A DNA stretch of 11,454 bases from Alphaproteobacteria bacterium (GTDB lineage: Bacteria > Pseudomonadota > Alphaproteobacteria > RS24). The stretch covers positions 1 through 11,454 of the forward strand of contig JAAOIL010000026.1 in the NCBI GenBank assembly GCA_015163825.1, read 5' to 3'. The notes under the pieces are model-generated. The model had not been told where the DNA came from. It saw only the letters and a program-made list of their open reading frames with translations, and searched no databases. Of this stretch, positions 1 to 7,583 are shown in pieces (positions within the stretch are counted from its first letter, which is position 1; each line of letters starts with the position of its first letter). The translations under genes and the position numbers were made by a program.

Positions 1-1406
1 AAGCGTGTGCCATTGCGAGACGACAGCAGAACCAGCACAGATTTTGCGCCATCTTTTTGGGCGGCATTGAGGGTGCGTTTGACATCGGCAACTTTTGAGG
101 TGCGACTGCTGGCAATTTCTAAAATGACATCACCGCGTCTAAAGCCGCTTGCACCAGCCGCGCTATCGGGGTCTACATTGACGATAAGCACCCCGACCAA
201 ACCCTTTTCAATGGAGAGTTCTTGTCGTGTGGCATCGTCTAATGTGCGCAGACGCAAGCCCAAGACTTCGGCATTGTTGTCATTGGTGTCTTCGGTGGAA
301 CTTGTTTGTGTGTTGTCGGGTATATCTTCTGCCAAGCGCCCTGTAACGATACGCAAAGTGCGACGTTTACCATTGCGGATAACTTGCACCGACACGGCTT
401 TATCTATTTTGGTATTCGCCACGATACGGGGGAGGTCGCGCATTTCTTCTATGGTTTGTCCGTCGAATCTGATGATGACATCGCCTCGTTTGATGCCGCC
501 TTTGGCTGCGGGACCCTCTGGGCTGACTTCGGAGACGAGAGCGCCGCCTGTATCGTCTAGCCCTAGATTTTCTGATAGTTCTTTGGTGAGGATTTGAATA
601 CGCACCCCTAGCCAGCCCCGCCTTGTTTCGCCATATTCGCGCAATTGCGAGACGACCGTTTTAACAATATCGGCGGGGATAGAAAACCCAATGCCAACTG
701 ACCCACCCGATGGTGAAATGATAGCCGAATTCACCCCGATGACTTCACCCTTCATATTGAATAGCGGACCACCCGAATTACCACGATTGATAGCGGCATC
801 GGTTTGGATAAAACTATCATAAGGACCCGCATTGATATTGCGGTTAATGGCAGAGATAACCCCTGCCGATAAAGAACCACCCAAGCCAAAAGGATTGCCG
901 ATAGCAATCGCCCAATCACCCACACGCACTTTATTGGAATCGCCCAATGGCACAAAAGGTAAATCTTTTTTCGCTTCCACTTTTAATACAGCGATGTCGG
1001 TTTTCGGGTCGCGCCCGATAATACGCGCCGGATATTCCCGCCCATCTGATAGTTTAACCGAAATCTCATCTGCTTTTTCAATCACATGATTATTGGTAAT
1101 GATAATGCCGTCAGGGTCTATGATGAACCCCGAACCAAGTGACGAAACCTGACGCTTTTTTGGGGGCGCCCCATTTGGGCTTTGCTTAAAATAATCCTCA
1201 AACAAATCACCAAAAGGTGGTGGCAGTTGCGGCACATTACGCTTCTGGGCGATAATGGTTTGGCGCGTGGATATATTAACCACGGCTGGTGTTAGTTGTT
1301 CCGCTAAATCAGCAAAACTTGTCGGCAGGGGGGCGGCGCTCGCCACACCGACCGACAAAATAAAAAATGCAAAAAAGCCCAAGAGTGATGTTGCTATCGT
1401 TTTCAT
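1..1406 (-). CDS. degP: DegP/HtrA-family periplasmic serine protease (Do-like), 3' end outside window
   Basis: Envelope protease/chaperone that degrades misfolded periplasmic proteins. I translated 468 codons from the ATG at 1404-1406; the frame is still open at the left edge. Residues 1-24 form a signal peptide (short basic start, hydrophobic core, VASA-A cleavage site). The trypsin-like domain carries the full triad: His107 in TNNHVI, Asp137 in TDIAVLKV, Ser211 in GNSGGPL. PDZ1 spans about 264-355 (RRGWLGV start); an acidic Thr/Asn-rich linker follows, and PDZ2 starts near 381 and is cut by the window. A Pro/Gln-rich loop at about 58-86 precedes the protease core, as in DegP/MucD. The start is supported by AAGGA (1413-1417), which abuts the stop of the DUF2065 gene. 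Last visible gene of the hflK-hflC-DUF2065-degP operon. DegP versus DegQ/MucD cannot be decided here. Confidence 0.95.
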   Translation of the reverse strand, partial: MKTIATSLLGFFAFFILSVGVASAAPLPTSFADLAEQLTPAVVNISTRQTIIAQKRNVPQLPPPFGDLFEDYFKQSPNGAPPKKRQVSSLGSGFIIDPDGIIITNNHVIEKADEISVKLSDGREYPARIIGRDPKTDIAVLKVEAKKDLPFVPLGDSNKVRVGDWAIAIGNPFGLGGSLSAGVISAINRNINAGPYDSFIQTDAAINRGNSGGPLFNMKGEVIGVNSAIISPSGGSVGIGFSIPADIVKTVVSQLREYGETRRGWLGVRIQILTKELSENLGLDDTGGALVSEVSPEGPAAKGGIKRGDVIIRFDGQTIEEMRDLPRIVANTKIDKAVSVQVIRNGKRRTLRIVTGRLAEDIPDNTQTSSTEDTNDNNAEVLGLRLRTLDDATRQELSIEKGLVGVLIVNVDPDSAAGASGFRRGDVILEIASSRTSKVADVKRTLNAAQKDGAKSVLVLLSSRNGTR

Positions 1407-1417
1407 TATCTTTCCTT

Positions 1418-1603
1418 TTATTGAACAATCCAAATTAAGCCAACACCGATTATCAGTGCAACTATGCCCCCTATACGCAAAGAAAAAGAATCAGTCGTGC
1501 GCATCTGCTCCAATATGGAACGCAAAAATGACGGAAATAAGGCATAAAGTGTGCCCTCCACCACTAATACCAAACCTATCGCCATTATTATTTTGGCAAT
1601 CAT
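1418..1603 (-). CDS. DUF2065 (YjeT-like) small inner-membrane protein
   Basis: A 61-residue protein of two hydrophobic segments (about residues 3-22 and 43-60) joined by a short polar stretch containing FPSFLRSILEQM. Length, topology and position directly after hflC match the DUF2065/YjeT family; E. coli yjeT also lies behind hflC. Its molecular function is unknown; a link to the HflKC-FtsH complex is inferred only from the conserved neighbourhood. The ATG overlaps the hflC TGA (ATGA, 4 nt) and I see no ribosome binding site, so translation is probably coupled to hflC. The stop codon lies 11 nt before the degP start. Confidence 0.85.
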   Translation of the reverse strand: MIAKIIMAIGLVLVVEGTLYALFPSFLRSILEQMRTTDSFSLRIGGIVALIIGVGLIWIVQ

Positions 1604-2589
1604 TTTGCATCAGAAAGAGTGCTGGCAGGGCAAAGCGAAGTGCTTAAACCTTTATCACCCGCCAATATAGCCTCCAAATCAAGGCGTTTCGCTGGCTTGA
1701 CATTGCCCGAACGGCCCTCTTGCAAGACACTATTAGGATCTTTTAGGAAGCGGAAAAAGGCACTATCAGGCGATAAAATAAAAGTGGTGTCGTCATCATC
1801 TAATGCCTTCTCATAGGCTTGCATAGAGCGATAAAACGCAAAGAAGTCTGGATCTTGCCCATAAACTGCCGCAAATACTCTGTTGCGACACCTATCACCC
1901 TCGCCTCGTATTAGCTCGCTATCACGGGTCGCCTCCGCCAATAAAACAGTCACCTGCTTATCGGCTTGCGCCCGAATACCACGCGAAACTTCCTGACCTT
2001 TGGCACGAAACTCTGCGGCTTCTTGCTCCCGCTCTGTTTGCATACGCCTGTAAATCGCCTGACTATTTGCTGCTGGTAAATCGGCACGGCGAATACGAAC
2101 ATCAACAATCTCTATGCCGAAATCTGCCGCTTGTGTATTAACAATATCGCGAATACGTTTCATAAGTTCATCACGCTTATCGCGCACCACCGCCTGAAAC
2201 TCCTCCTCGCCCAAAACAGACCGCATAGAAGAAGAAACCGTCGCCGCTAAACGAGATTGCGCCCGTGCCTCGTTACGCAAAGATGTGTAAAACTGGAGCG
2301 GGTCAATAATGCGATAACGCGTGAAGGCATCAACAACCAAACGCTTCTGGTCTGATGCTATCAACTCCTCCGCGGGGGAATCTAAATCCAATATGCGCTT
2401 GTCTATATAAACAACCTCTTGCACAAATGGGATTTTTACATGAAGCCCCGATTCAGAAATTACACGGCGCGGGTCACCAAATTGTAGCACCAATGCTTGT
2501 TGTGTTTGATGCACGGTGAATAAAGATGAAAGCGTTACAACAGCTATCGCCGCCGCCAACACTAATGCTATGATACCTGATGGACGCAT
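1600..2589 (-). CDS. hflC: HflC, SPFH/band-7 modulator of FtsH protease
   Basis: Partner of HflK. In E. coli the two form a large membrane assembly that encloses FtsH and limits its access to membrane-protein substrates. The 329 residues begin with a single N-terminal membrane anchor (about 4-24), then the SPFH domain starting at TVHQTQQALVLQFGDP, with the typical GLHVKIPFVQEVVYIDKRI segment. A long charged helical region follows (RMQTEREQEAAEFRAKGQE, then QADKQVTVLLAEA). The ending YRSMQAYEKAL...FILSPDSAFFRFL is characteristic of HflC. Length is close to E. coli HflC (334). The ATG shares one base with the hflK stop (TAATG), and an AAGGAAGGA ribosome binding site lies inside the end of hflK. 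Confidence 0.96.
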   Translation of the reverse strand: MRPSGIIALVLAAAIAVVTLSSLFTVHQTQQALVLQFGDPRRVISESGLHVKIPFVQEVVYIDKRILDLDSPAEELIASDQKRLVVDAFTRYRIIDPLQFYTSLRNEARAQSRLAATVSSSMRSVLGEEEFQAVVRDKRDELMKRIRDIVNTQAADFGIEIVDVRIRRADLPAANSQAIYRRMQTEREQEAAEFRAKGQEVSRGIRAQADKQVTVLLAEATRDSELIRGEGDRCRNRVFAAVYGQDPDFFAFYRSMQAYEKALDDDDTTFILSPDSAFFRFLKDPNSVLQEGRSGNVKPAKRLDLEAILAGDKGLSTSLCPASTLSDAK

Positions 2590-3668
2590 TACTTAATATC
2601 CTTCCTTAGTTGGTCTAGCGGTAGGTAGGGCACAATACCACTACCCTCCTCTATGATAATCTTATTCGTATTGCTTAGCACGCGCTCTAATGTTTCCAAG
2701 AACATACGTTGGCGGGTAACGCCTCGTGCCTTCTCATATTCGCTGTAAATAGCCGCAAAACGACCCGCCTCACCATCGGCTTCCGCTATGGTTTGTGCCC
2801 GATACGCCTCCGCATCACGGCGAATACGTTCCGCATCACCCTGCGCCTCTGGCACGACACGATTGGCATAACTATTCGCCTCGTTACGCGCTCTCTCTTG
2901 GTCTGCCCGTGCCGCTTGCACATCACGAAAAGCGTCAATAACCGCCGCTGGTGGATCTACCTTCTGCATCTTAACCTGTGTAATGCCTATACCCGCACCA
3001 TAACTATCCAATGTGCGCTGCATAAGGTCTCGCACCTGTTCCTCATTCTTTTGGCGTTGCTCCGTCAAAATAGGCTGGATGTCATTCTGCCCGACAATCT
3101 CGCGCATCGTGCTTTCGGCAACCGCCTTAACCGTGCCTGTAGGGTTTTGTATATTAAACAAAAACTGCGATGCGTCATTGATTAACCAGAAAACCGAAAA
3201 ATCTACATCAACGATATTCTCGTCACCTGTAAGCATAAGACTTTCTTCAGGCACATCTAGCCCAACATTGCGGCTTTCATCTGTGCCGCGTATGCCGACA
3301 TCAACCCGATTAACAATCGTAACTTTAGGTGTTAAAACCGTCTCTATCGGATAAGGCAGGTGGTAATTCAAACCCGGACTCGTTTGGGCATGAAACGCCC
3401 CAAAGCGTAAAACTACGCCTTGCTCATCTGCTTGCACACGATAAAATCCGCTCAACCCCCAGACCAATAACAATGCCGCCGCAATAAATGTGAAACCAGA
3501 CTTGCCCCCTAAAGGTGAGCCGCCCCCGCCAAAACGAGTGCGCAACTCGCGAACGATATTGTCAAATTCCGGTGCGCCACCGCCGCCACCACGAGGCGCG
3601 CGACCACCGCCCCCGCCATTCGGTTTTCCATTAGAGTTCCCCCAAGGGTTTTGATTATTCCACGACAT
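2589..3668 (-). CDS. hflK: HflK, SPFH/band-7 modulator of FtsH protease
   Basis: First gene of the operon and partner of HflC. The 359 residues start with a Gly/Asn-rich cytoplasmic tail (MSWNNQNPWG, then two runs of five glycines at about 18-31), a hallmark of HflK. The membrane anchor is at about 58-76. The SPFH domain starts at YRVQADEQGVVLRFG, with GLNYHLPYPIETV and the NIVDVDFSVFWLI core. The C-terminal region is a charged coiled coil (ARADQERARNEANSYAN, then AQGDAERIRRDAEAYRAQ), ending in the conserved YEKARGVTRQRMFLETLERVL segment. An AAAGGA ribosome binding site lies 6 nt before the ATG. The 73-nt gap to the divergent mrp contains a sigma-32-like promoter reading into hflK. Confidence 0.96.
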   Translation of the reverse strand: MSWNNQNPWGNSNGKPNGGGGGRAPRGGGGGAPEFDNIVRELRTRFGGGGSPLGGKSGFTFIAAALLLVWGLSGFYRVQADEQGVVLRFGAFHAQTSPGLNYHLPYPIETVLTPKVTIVNRVDVGIRGTDESRNVGLDVPEESLMLTGDENIVDVDFSVFWLINDASQFLFNIQNPTGTVKAVAESTMREIVGQNDIQPILTEQRQKNEEQVRDLMQRTLDSYGAGIGITQVKMQKVDPPAAVIDAFRDVQAARADQERARNEANSYANRVVPEAQGDAERIRRDAEAYRAQTIAEADGEAGRFAAIYSEYEKARGVTRQRMFLETLERVLSNTNKIIIEEGSGIVPYLPLDQLRKDIK

Positions 3669-3697
3669 TATGATTCCTTTCCCAAGCCATATAGGCT

Positions 3698-3726
3698 ATG
3701 TAGGGTGTATTCACTCATTTTTCAAG
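3698..3726 (-). promoter_or_regulatory. Sigma-32 (RpoH)-like heat-shock promoter for the hflK operon
   Basis: On the minus strand, CTTGAAA (3720-3726) is followed after 14 nt by CCCTACAT (3698-3705). The classical RpoH consensus is CTTGAAA, 11-16 nt, CCCCATNT, so the -35 box is perfect and the -10 box matches most positions at normal spacing. It points into hflK, about 30 nt before the ATG. A quality-control operon is a sensible target. A sigma-70 reading (TTGAAA, 17 nt, TACATA) also exists but has a weak -10. The call rests on motif match alone. Confidence 0.5.
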
Positions 3727-3741
3727 TAAGATAAAAGCAAT

Positions 3742-4827
3742 ATGAATATTATAGATGAAAATAAAGTCGCAAATGCCCTCGCCACCATAGCCGACCCCGA
3801 AAAGGACGGCGATATCATCGCTGGCGGACGCATAGCGGGTATCGTGGTCAAAGACCAACATATTCACATTATGCTGGATATAGAAGGACTAGAACCAGAT
3901 AAAGCCGATGCCTTGCGTAAAATCTGTGAGGAAAAAGTAGCCGCCATAAAAGGAGCCCTATCCGCCACATGTATTATGACAGCCCATAAAAAAGAGGGGG
4001 CGCAAGAGCAAGAGGGCAAGCCCCGACCCGATGCCAATAGGGAAGTGCCCGCCATATTCAATAAAATAAAAAAGGTGATTGCCGTTGCCAGTGGCAAAGG
4101 CGGGGTGGGTAAATCTACCGTCGCTGTTAATCTGGCGCTGGCATTGCAACAACAAGGATTACAAGTCGGGCTATTAGATGCCGATATCTACGGACCATCT
4201 ATGCCGCAATTGCTGGGTATAACCACCCGACCCGACACAACAGACGAGAAAAAACTTATCCCAATTGAAGTGGCGGGGGTGGCGACGATGTCTATCGGGT
4301 ATATGGTGCCGCCCGAACAAGCCATGATATGGCGAGGACCTATGGTGCAAAGCGCCTTACTACAAATGCTGAACGATGTGGCATGGCAACCCCTTGATGT
4401 GCTGATTATTGATATGCCGCCCGGCACTGGTGATATTCAACTTACAATGGCGCAACGCATTCCTGTATCGGGGGTGGTGGTGGTCTCTACCCCTGCCGAA
4501 ATTGCCCTTGCCGATGTGCGCCGCGCCGTGGAAATGTTCCGTGTGCTGGAAACGCCCATTATAGGGCTGGTGAATAATATGGCTTATATGGAAACGGGAG
4601 CGGGAACATCTAGGCTTTATCCTTTTGGTGAAAAAACGGCGGCGGGCATTGCTGAAGCAATTGGCATAGAAAATAATATCCACGCCTTAGCAGATATTCC
4701 CCTTGAACCCACTTTGCAAAAAGCAAATGATGACGGCACACCTTTATTGATAGAAAAACCCGATAGCCCTATCGCCCACACCTTCCGCACCCTAGCCAAA
4801 GAAATATGGGATAGACTTAAATCATAG
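3742..4827 (+). CDS. mrp: Mrp/ApbC family P-loop ATPase, Fe-S cluster carrier
   Basis: Mrp/NBP35-type scaffold that carries Fe-S clusters to target proteins, driven by ATP. The 361 residues comprise an N-terminal MIP18-type (DUF59) domain (about 7-80, with ADPEKDGDIIAGGRI), a polar linker (about 82-108) and the SIMIBI ATPase domain. The deviant Walker A is ASGKGGVGKST (116-126); DADIYGPSMPQLLG is at 146-159 and DMPPGTGDIQLTM at 224-236. After NNMAYM (278-283), where many Mrp proteins have CPxCG, this one reads ETGAGTSRLYPFG with no cysteine; my recollection is that alphaproteobacterial Mrp proteins often lack it. Only a weak ribosome binding site precedes the ATG. Divergent from hflK; its 3' end overlaps the convergent antitoxin gene by 11 nt. 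Confidence 0.95.
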   Translation: MNIIDENKVANALATIADPEKDGDIIAGGRIAGIVVKDQHIHIMLDIEGLEPDKADALRKICEEKVAAIKGALSATCIMTAHKKEGAQEQEGKPRPDANREVPAIFNKIKKVIAVASGKGGVGKSTVAVNLALALQQQGLQVGLLDADIYGPSMPQLLGITTRPDTTDEKKLIPIEVAGVATMSIGYMVPPEQAMIWRGPMVQSALLQMLNDVAWQPLDVLIIDMPPGTGDIQLTMAQRIPVSGVVVVSTPAEIALADVRRAVEMFRVLETPIIGLVNNMAYMETGAGTSRLYPFGEKTAAGIAEAIGIENNIHALADIPLEPTLQKANDDGTPLLIEKPDSPIAHTFRTLAKEIWDRLKS

Positions 4828-5530
4828 AAAATTGTTTATGCTCTATTTCCGCTTCCATATAATATCTTAAAAAAGTAGCAGGGTCTAAATCAATATCGCC
4901 ATCGCGCATTGTAATCGCAACGAACATTGCCGCCGCATGGGCTTGGCAATTGAAAGATTTTTTAGGATTGAACTCAATATCCGTAAAGCCTGTGAAGCGC
5001 TTCACTTCATCTGCGTGCGGCGACGCCTTTAGAGCCGATATATATAGCCAATCATAAAAAGAAGTTGTTGGTGTTAGTCCCCACACTTGCCCAAAATAAT
5101 TAAATTCTTTGAGGTCGCCGCTTTCACGCAAACGCTCATCACGTTTGGCATCAAGTGATGTGCCATAATACAGGTCGGTAAAAGCCTCGCCATTCTTAAA
5201 CACTTTGCTGCCCTGAAAAGCACATTCCACAGTCGTTTTTATGCCGTCAGGCAATGTGATTGCAAGATTGAAAGCACTTAACGCCCACCCCAATCGCTCA
5301 GATGATTTTGTAGAAATCTCTAGCGGCAACACATTTGGTATTTTCTTTCGTGCCGCCTCGTGCAGGGCAACTACATTTTTCTTTTTTTGCGAAGCAGAAA
5401 ATCCAGCATTCCATTCTATATCTAGCATCTGTGAAGTGGCAGGCGATGGCTCTAATGTATGACGCGCAGGCGGCTCCGCCAACCCTGGATAGGGTGGTTC
5501 CTCTGCTAGAAATATCGGCCGTTGAGCCAT
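4817..5530 (-). CDS. DarT1-associated NADAR-family antitoxin (ADP-ribosyl hydrolase)
   Basis: Probable antitoxin of the adjacent DarT toxin. NADAR proteins paired with DarT1 toxins remove ADP-ribose from DNA bases (guanine in the studied cases). The 237 residues show the features I know from this subfamily: MAQRPIFLAE at the start, WNAGFSASQKKKNVVALHEAA (40-60), the LEISTKS...LG..LSAFNL segment (70-89), VECAFQGSKVF (101-111; Glu102, Gln106 and Lys109 are the NADAR-type site residues), AKRDERLRESGDL (128-140), FYDWLYISAL (158-167) and GFTDIEFNPKKSFNCQA (181-197). The domain looks complete. The ATG lies 25 nt inside the 3' end of darT but has its own GAGAGGA ribosome binding site (5540-5546), 9 nt upstream, so it can be translated on its own. 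Substrate specificity is inferred. Confidence 0.85.
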   Translation of the reverse strand: MAQRPIFLAEEPPYPGLAEPPARHTLEPSPATSQMLDIEWNAGFSASQKKKNVVALHEAARKKIPNVLPLEISTKSSERLGWALSAFNLAITLPDGIKTTVECAFQGSKVFKNGEAFTDLYYGTSLDAKRDERLRESGDLKEFNYFGQVWGLTPTTSFYDWLYISALKASPHADEVKRFTGFTDIEFNPKKSFNCQAHAAAMFVAITMRDGDIDLDPATFLRYYMEAEIEHKQFSMI

Positions 5531-6195
5531 TTTATATAGTCCTCTCTTTTTCCTTTATACTGCATGCAATAGTCGCGTGTATTAAAAAGGAAACTTCCTT
5601 GATTTATTTCTATCTGATTCGGGGGATTAATCATACTTCTAATTTTATCTTCATCTTCCGCATCTTTAATGTAAATTCCCCTGAAATGCTGCGGATTAAT
5701 AGCACCTACCACGCGCACCTCTGCTTGTTGATTGGTTGGCATATAGGATAGCAAATTCTTATTCCTAGTATCTATAAGGTTTTTCTCACCTGCTATCGTA
5801 TTTTTAAACATAGCCTCTAATGCGGAATCACCTTGAAAATCAGAAGGTGGTTTGCCACGAAAATTCCTTCTAACCGCATTGGCGGGGTAAAAACGACATT
5901 CATGTTCCCATAGAATATCAGGGGCGAGGGCAATCACACACCAAGAAACGGAATAATCCTTCTCTTGCATCGCCTTAAACATACCCGAGCTATGCGTAAT
6001 AGAAAGACACACGCTATCTGGATTTTCATTTGTATTATCATTTATTATTGCCCCTACTTTCTCTGCTTCAGGTTGCGGGCATAATCCTTTATCAAAAATG
6101 GTGGGGAGATTATCAATTCTTGTGAAATGCACGAGACTTTTTATCGTGCGTTTTTCGGCAATGGTTTTGATTTTCCTTTTATCAATAAATGTCAT
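5506..6195 (-). CDS. DarT-family (DUF4433) DNA ADP-ribosyltransferase toxin
   Basis: DarT toxins transfer ADP-ribose from NAD+ to bases of single-stranded DNA, blocking replication; several defend against phage. From the ATG at 6193-6195 the protein has 229 residues, normal for the family. Family features: LVHFTRIDNLPTIFDKGLCP (21-40; His23 in the NAD-binding motif), SVCLSITHSSGMFKA (61-75), WCVIALAPDILWE (85-97), CRFYPANA (100-107), LEAMF (126-130), and PTNQQAEVRVVGAI (153-166), where Glu159 is the expected catalytic glutamate. These features and the NADAR partner point to the DarT1 branch. The arginine I would expect near position 56 is absent. The ATG overlaps the folA stop (ATGA) with no visible ribosome binding site. 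The gene is AT-rich: two 60-base rows I counted gave 30% and 33% GC. An in-frame extension to 6288 would lie inside folA and is unlikely. Confidence 0.85.
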   Translation of the reverse strand: MTFIDKRKIKTIAEKRTIKSLVHFTRIDNLPTIFDKGLCPQPEAEKVGAIINDNTNENPDSVCLSITHSSGMFKAMQEKDYSVSWCVIALAPDILWEHECRFYPANAVRRNFRGKPPSDFQGDSALEAMFKNTIAGEKNLIDTRNKNLLSYMPTNQQAEVRVVGAINPQHFRGIYIKDAEDEDKIRSMINPPNQIEINQGSFLFNTRDYCMQYKGKREDYIKWLNGRYF

Positions 6196-6716
6196 TTTAT
6201 ACGCACTAGGGTGGTGAAGGCATAGGGATGGGAGTGGTGAGAGTTTGGTTCCATTAGAGGGTGGGTTTCGCGCGATGTTTCTTGCCACGCATCTGAGTTG
6301 GTAATATGAAAATAAGTGTCGCCTTCTATATCTGCATTGATTTGGGTTAGGTGAATGCAGCTGGCGTAGGGTTCAAATAATTTGTAGATTTTACCACCGC
6401 CGATAACCATAAGTTTTTCCCCGCCTTCACTCCCGCCCTCGCCTTCGCTAGCGGCGGCGATTGCTTCTTCTATTGTGGCGACACATATTACCTCTGGTGG
6501 CACATTAAGGGATTGGCTGGTCATAACGATATTCTTGCGATTGGGGAGTGGCTTGCGTGGTAGAGACTCCCATGTTTTACGCCCCATAAGAATGGGGTGC
6601 CCTGTGGTGATTTTTTTGAAGTGTTTTAAGTCGTCTGGTATGTGCCAAGGCATTTTGCCCCCTGCCCCGATAACACCATTTTGTGCCACTGCTACGACAA
6701 GTTCAATAGATATCAT
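6192..6716 (-). CDS. folA: Dihydrofolate reductase
   Basis: Reduces dihydrofolate to tetrahydrofolate with NADPH, recycling the dihydrofolate released by ThyA. The 174 residues start [30 protein letters not shown] (22-34) contains the active-site acid, Asp29, equivalent to Asp27 of E. coli. Next comes [21 protein letters not shown] (40-60) with the NADPH-binding Arg-Lys-Thr, then [11 protein letters not shown], the cofactor glycine loop. [15 protein letters not shown] near the C-terminus is also typical. A Glu/Gly/Ser-rich insertion (about 90-99) slightly lengthens the protein. The ATG overlaps the thyA TGA, and the folA TGA overlaps the darT ATG, so the gene sits in an unbroken chain of ATGA junctions. 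Confidence 0.97.
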   Translation of the reverse strand: MISIELVVAVAQNGVIGAGGKMPWHIPDDLKHFKKITTGHPILMGRKTWESLPRKPLPNRKNIVMTSQSLNVPPEVICVATIEEAIAAASEGEGGSEGGEKLMVIGGGKIYKLFEPYASCIHLTQINADIEGDTYFHITNSDAWQETSRETHPLMEPNSHHSHPYAFTTLVRIK

Positions 6717-7507
6717 ACGGCTATGGGGGCGGCGATGTTGGGGGCGGCGATATAATTTTTCAGTTCAATATCCTCATAGGTGAAGGCGAAAATATCTTTG
6801 AGTGCGGGGTTGAGGTGTAGTTGCGGCAGCGCCCCTATTTTGCGTGATAATTGCTCGCGGGCTTGGTCTTGATGATTGAGGTAAAGATGTGTGTCGCCTA
6901 ATGTATGGACGAAATCCCCGACTTCCAACTCACACACTTGCGCCAGCATTGCGGTTAGCAGAGCATAAGAGGCAATGTTAAATGGCACACCCAAAAAGAA
7001 ATCTGCCGAGCGTTGATAGAGTTGGCAAGACAGCCTGCCTTCAGCGACATAGAATTGGAATAGGCAATGACAGGGGGGTAGTGCCATATCTTCTACTTGG
7101 GCGGGGTTCCACGCTGTCACAATATGGCGGCGAGAATTTGGCTCTGCTTTTAGTCGCCCGACCAATGCGGCGATTTGATCTATGTGGCGACCATCAGGGG
7201 CTGTCCAGTGTCGCCATTGATGCCCATAGACAGGACCTAGATCCCCTTTTTCATCTGCCCAGTCATCCCAAATGCGCACGCCATTATCTTTTAGGTATTT
7301 GATATTGGTATCACCCGATAAAAACCACAGCAACTCGTGAGCGATAGACTTAAAGTGCAGTTTCTTTGTCGTCGCCATAGGAAAGCCTTCGCGCAAGTTA
7401 AAGCGCATCTGCGCCCCGAATATGCTTAGGGTGCCTGTGCCTGTTCGGTCGGTGCGCTCCACACCCTCCGTCATCAATCGCTCTAGTAAATCCAGATATT
7501 GCTGCAT
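6713..7507 (-). CDS. thyA: Thymidylate synthase (ThyA)
   Basis: Methylates dUMP to dTMP using methylene-tetrahydrofolate. From the ATG at 7505-7507 it has 264 residues, exactly the length of E. coli ThyA, and aligns by eye throughout: [12 protein letters not shown] start, [12 protein letters not shown] (20-31), the [12 protein letters not shown] segment, catalytic Cys146 in [35 protein letters not shown], the GDTHLYLNH motif, and a C-terminal APIAV resembling APVAI. The reading frame stays open upstream to 7666, but those 53 codons are antisense to the tmRNA acceptor piece and resemble no ThyA, so I reject the longer start. AAGGTGG lies about 11 nt before the ATG. Head of the thyA-folA-darT-NADAR operon, divergent from ssrA. 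Confidence 0.97.
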   Translation of the reverse strand: MQQYLDLLERLMTEGVERTDRTGTGTLSIFGAQMRFNLREGFPMATTKKLHFKSIAHELLWFLSGDTNIKYLKDNGVRIWDDWADEKGDLGPVYGHQWRHWTAPDGRHIDQIAALVGRLKAEPNSRRHIVTAWNPAQVEDMALPPCHCLFQFYVAEGRLSCQLYQRSADFFLGVPFNIASYALLTAMLAQVCELEVGDFVHTLGDTHLYLNHQDQAREQLSRKIGALPQLHLNPALKDIFAFTYEDIELKNYIAAPNIAAPIAV

Positions 7508-7550
7508 AGCCCTAGTTTCCACCTTTATTGCTTTTGATTCAACTCCCCCC

Positions 7551-7579
7551 TTTTCAATACGCTGTGGATATGTTATAAA
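7551..7579 (+). promoter_or_regulatory. Possible sigma-70 promoter of ssrA
   Basis: TTTTCA (7551-7556) and TATAAA (7574-7579) are separated by 17 nt on the plus strand. A start near 7586 would coincide with the first stem of the acceptor piece (GTCAG at 7586-7590). The -35 is poor (4 of 6), the -10 good (5 of 6). This also sets my estimate of the 5' end of the RNA. Confidence 0.4.
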
Positions 7580-7583
7580 TAAT

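Noticed and set aside
7..597. Plus-strand ORF of 196 aa
   Set aside because: Antisense of degP, whose minus-strand translation shows an intact protease triad and PDZ domains.
3686..3698. GCC-ATATA-GGC inverted repeat between hflK and mrp as an operator
   Set aside because: Only 3-4 bp of symmetry, too short to distinguish from chance.
4762..4778. Hairpin CGATAG-CCC-TATCG as a terminator
   Set aside because: It lies inside the mrp coding region and no T-run follows on either strand.
5335..5751. Plus-strand ORF of 138 aa across the darT/antitoxin junction
   Set aside because: Antisense to two genes with clear family motifs; low-complexity product.
6196..6288. 31-codon extension of DarT
   Set aside because: It lies wholly inside folA in another frame; the ATGA start gives the usual family length.
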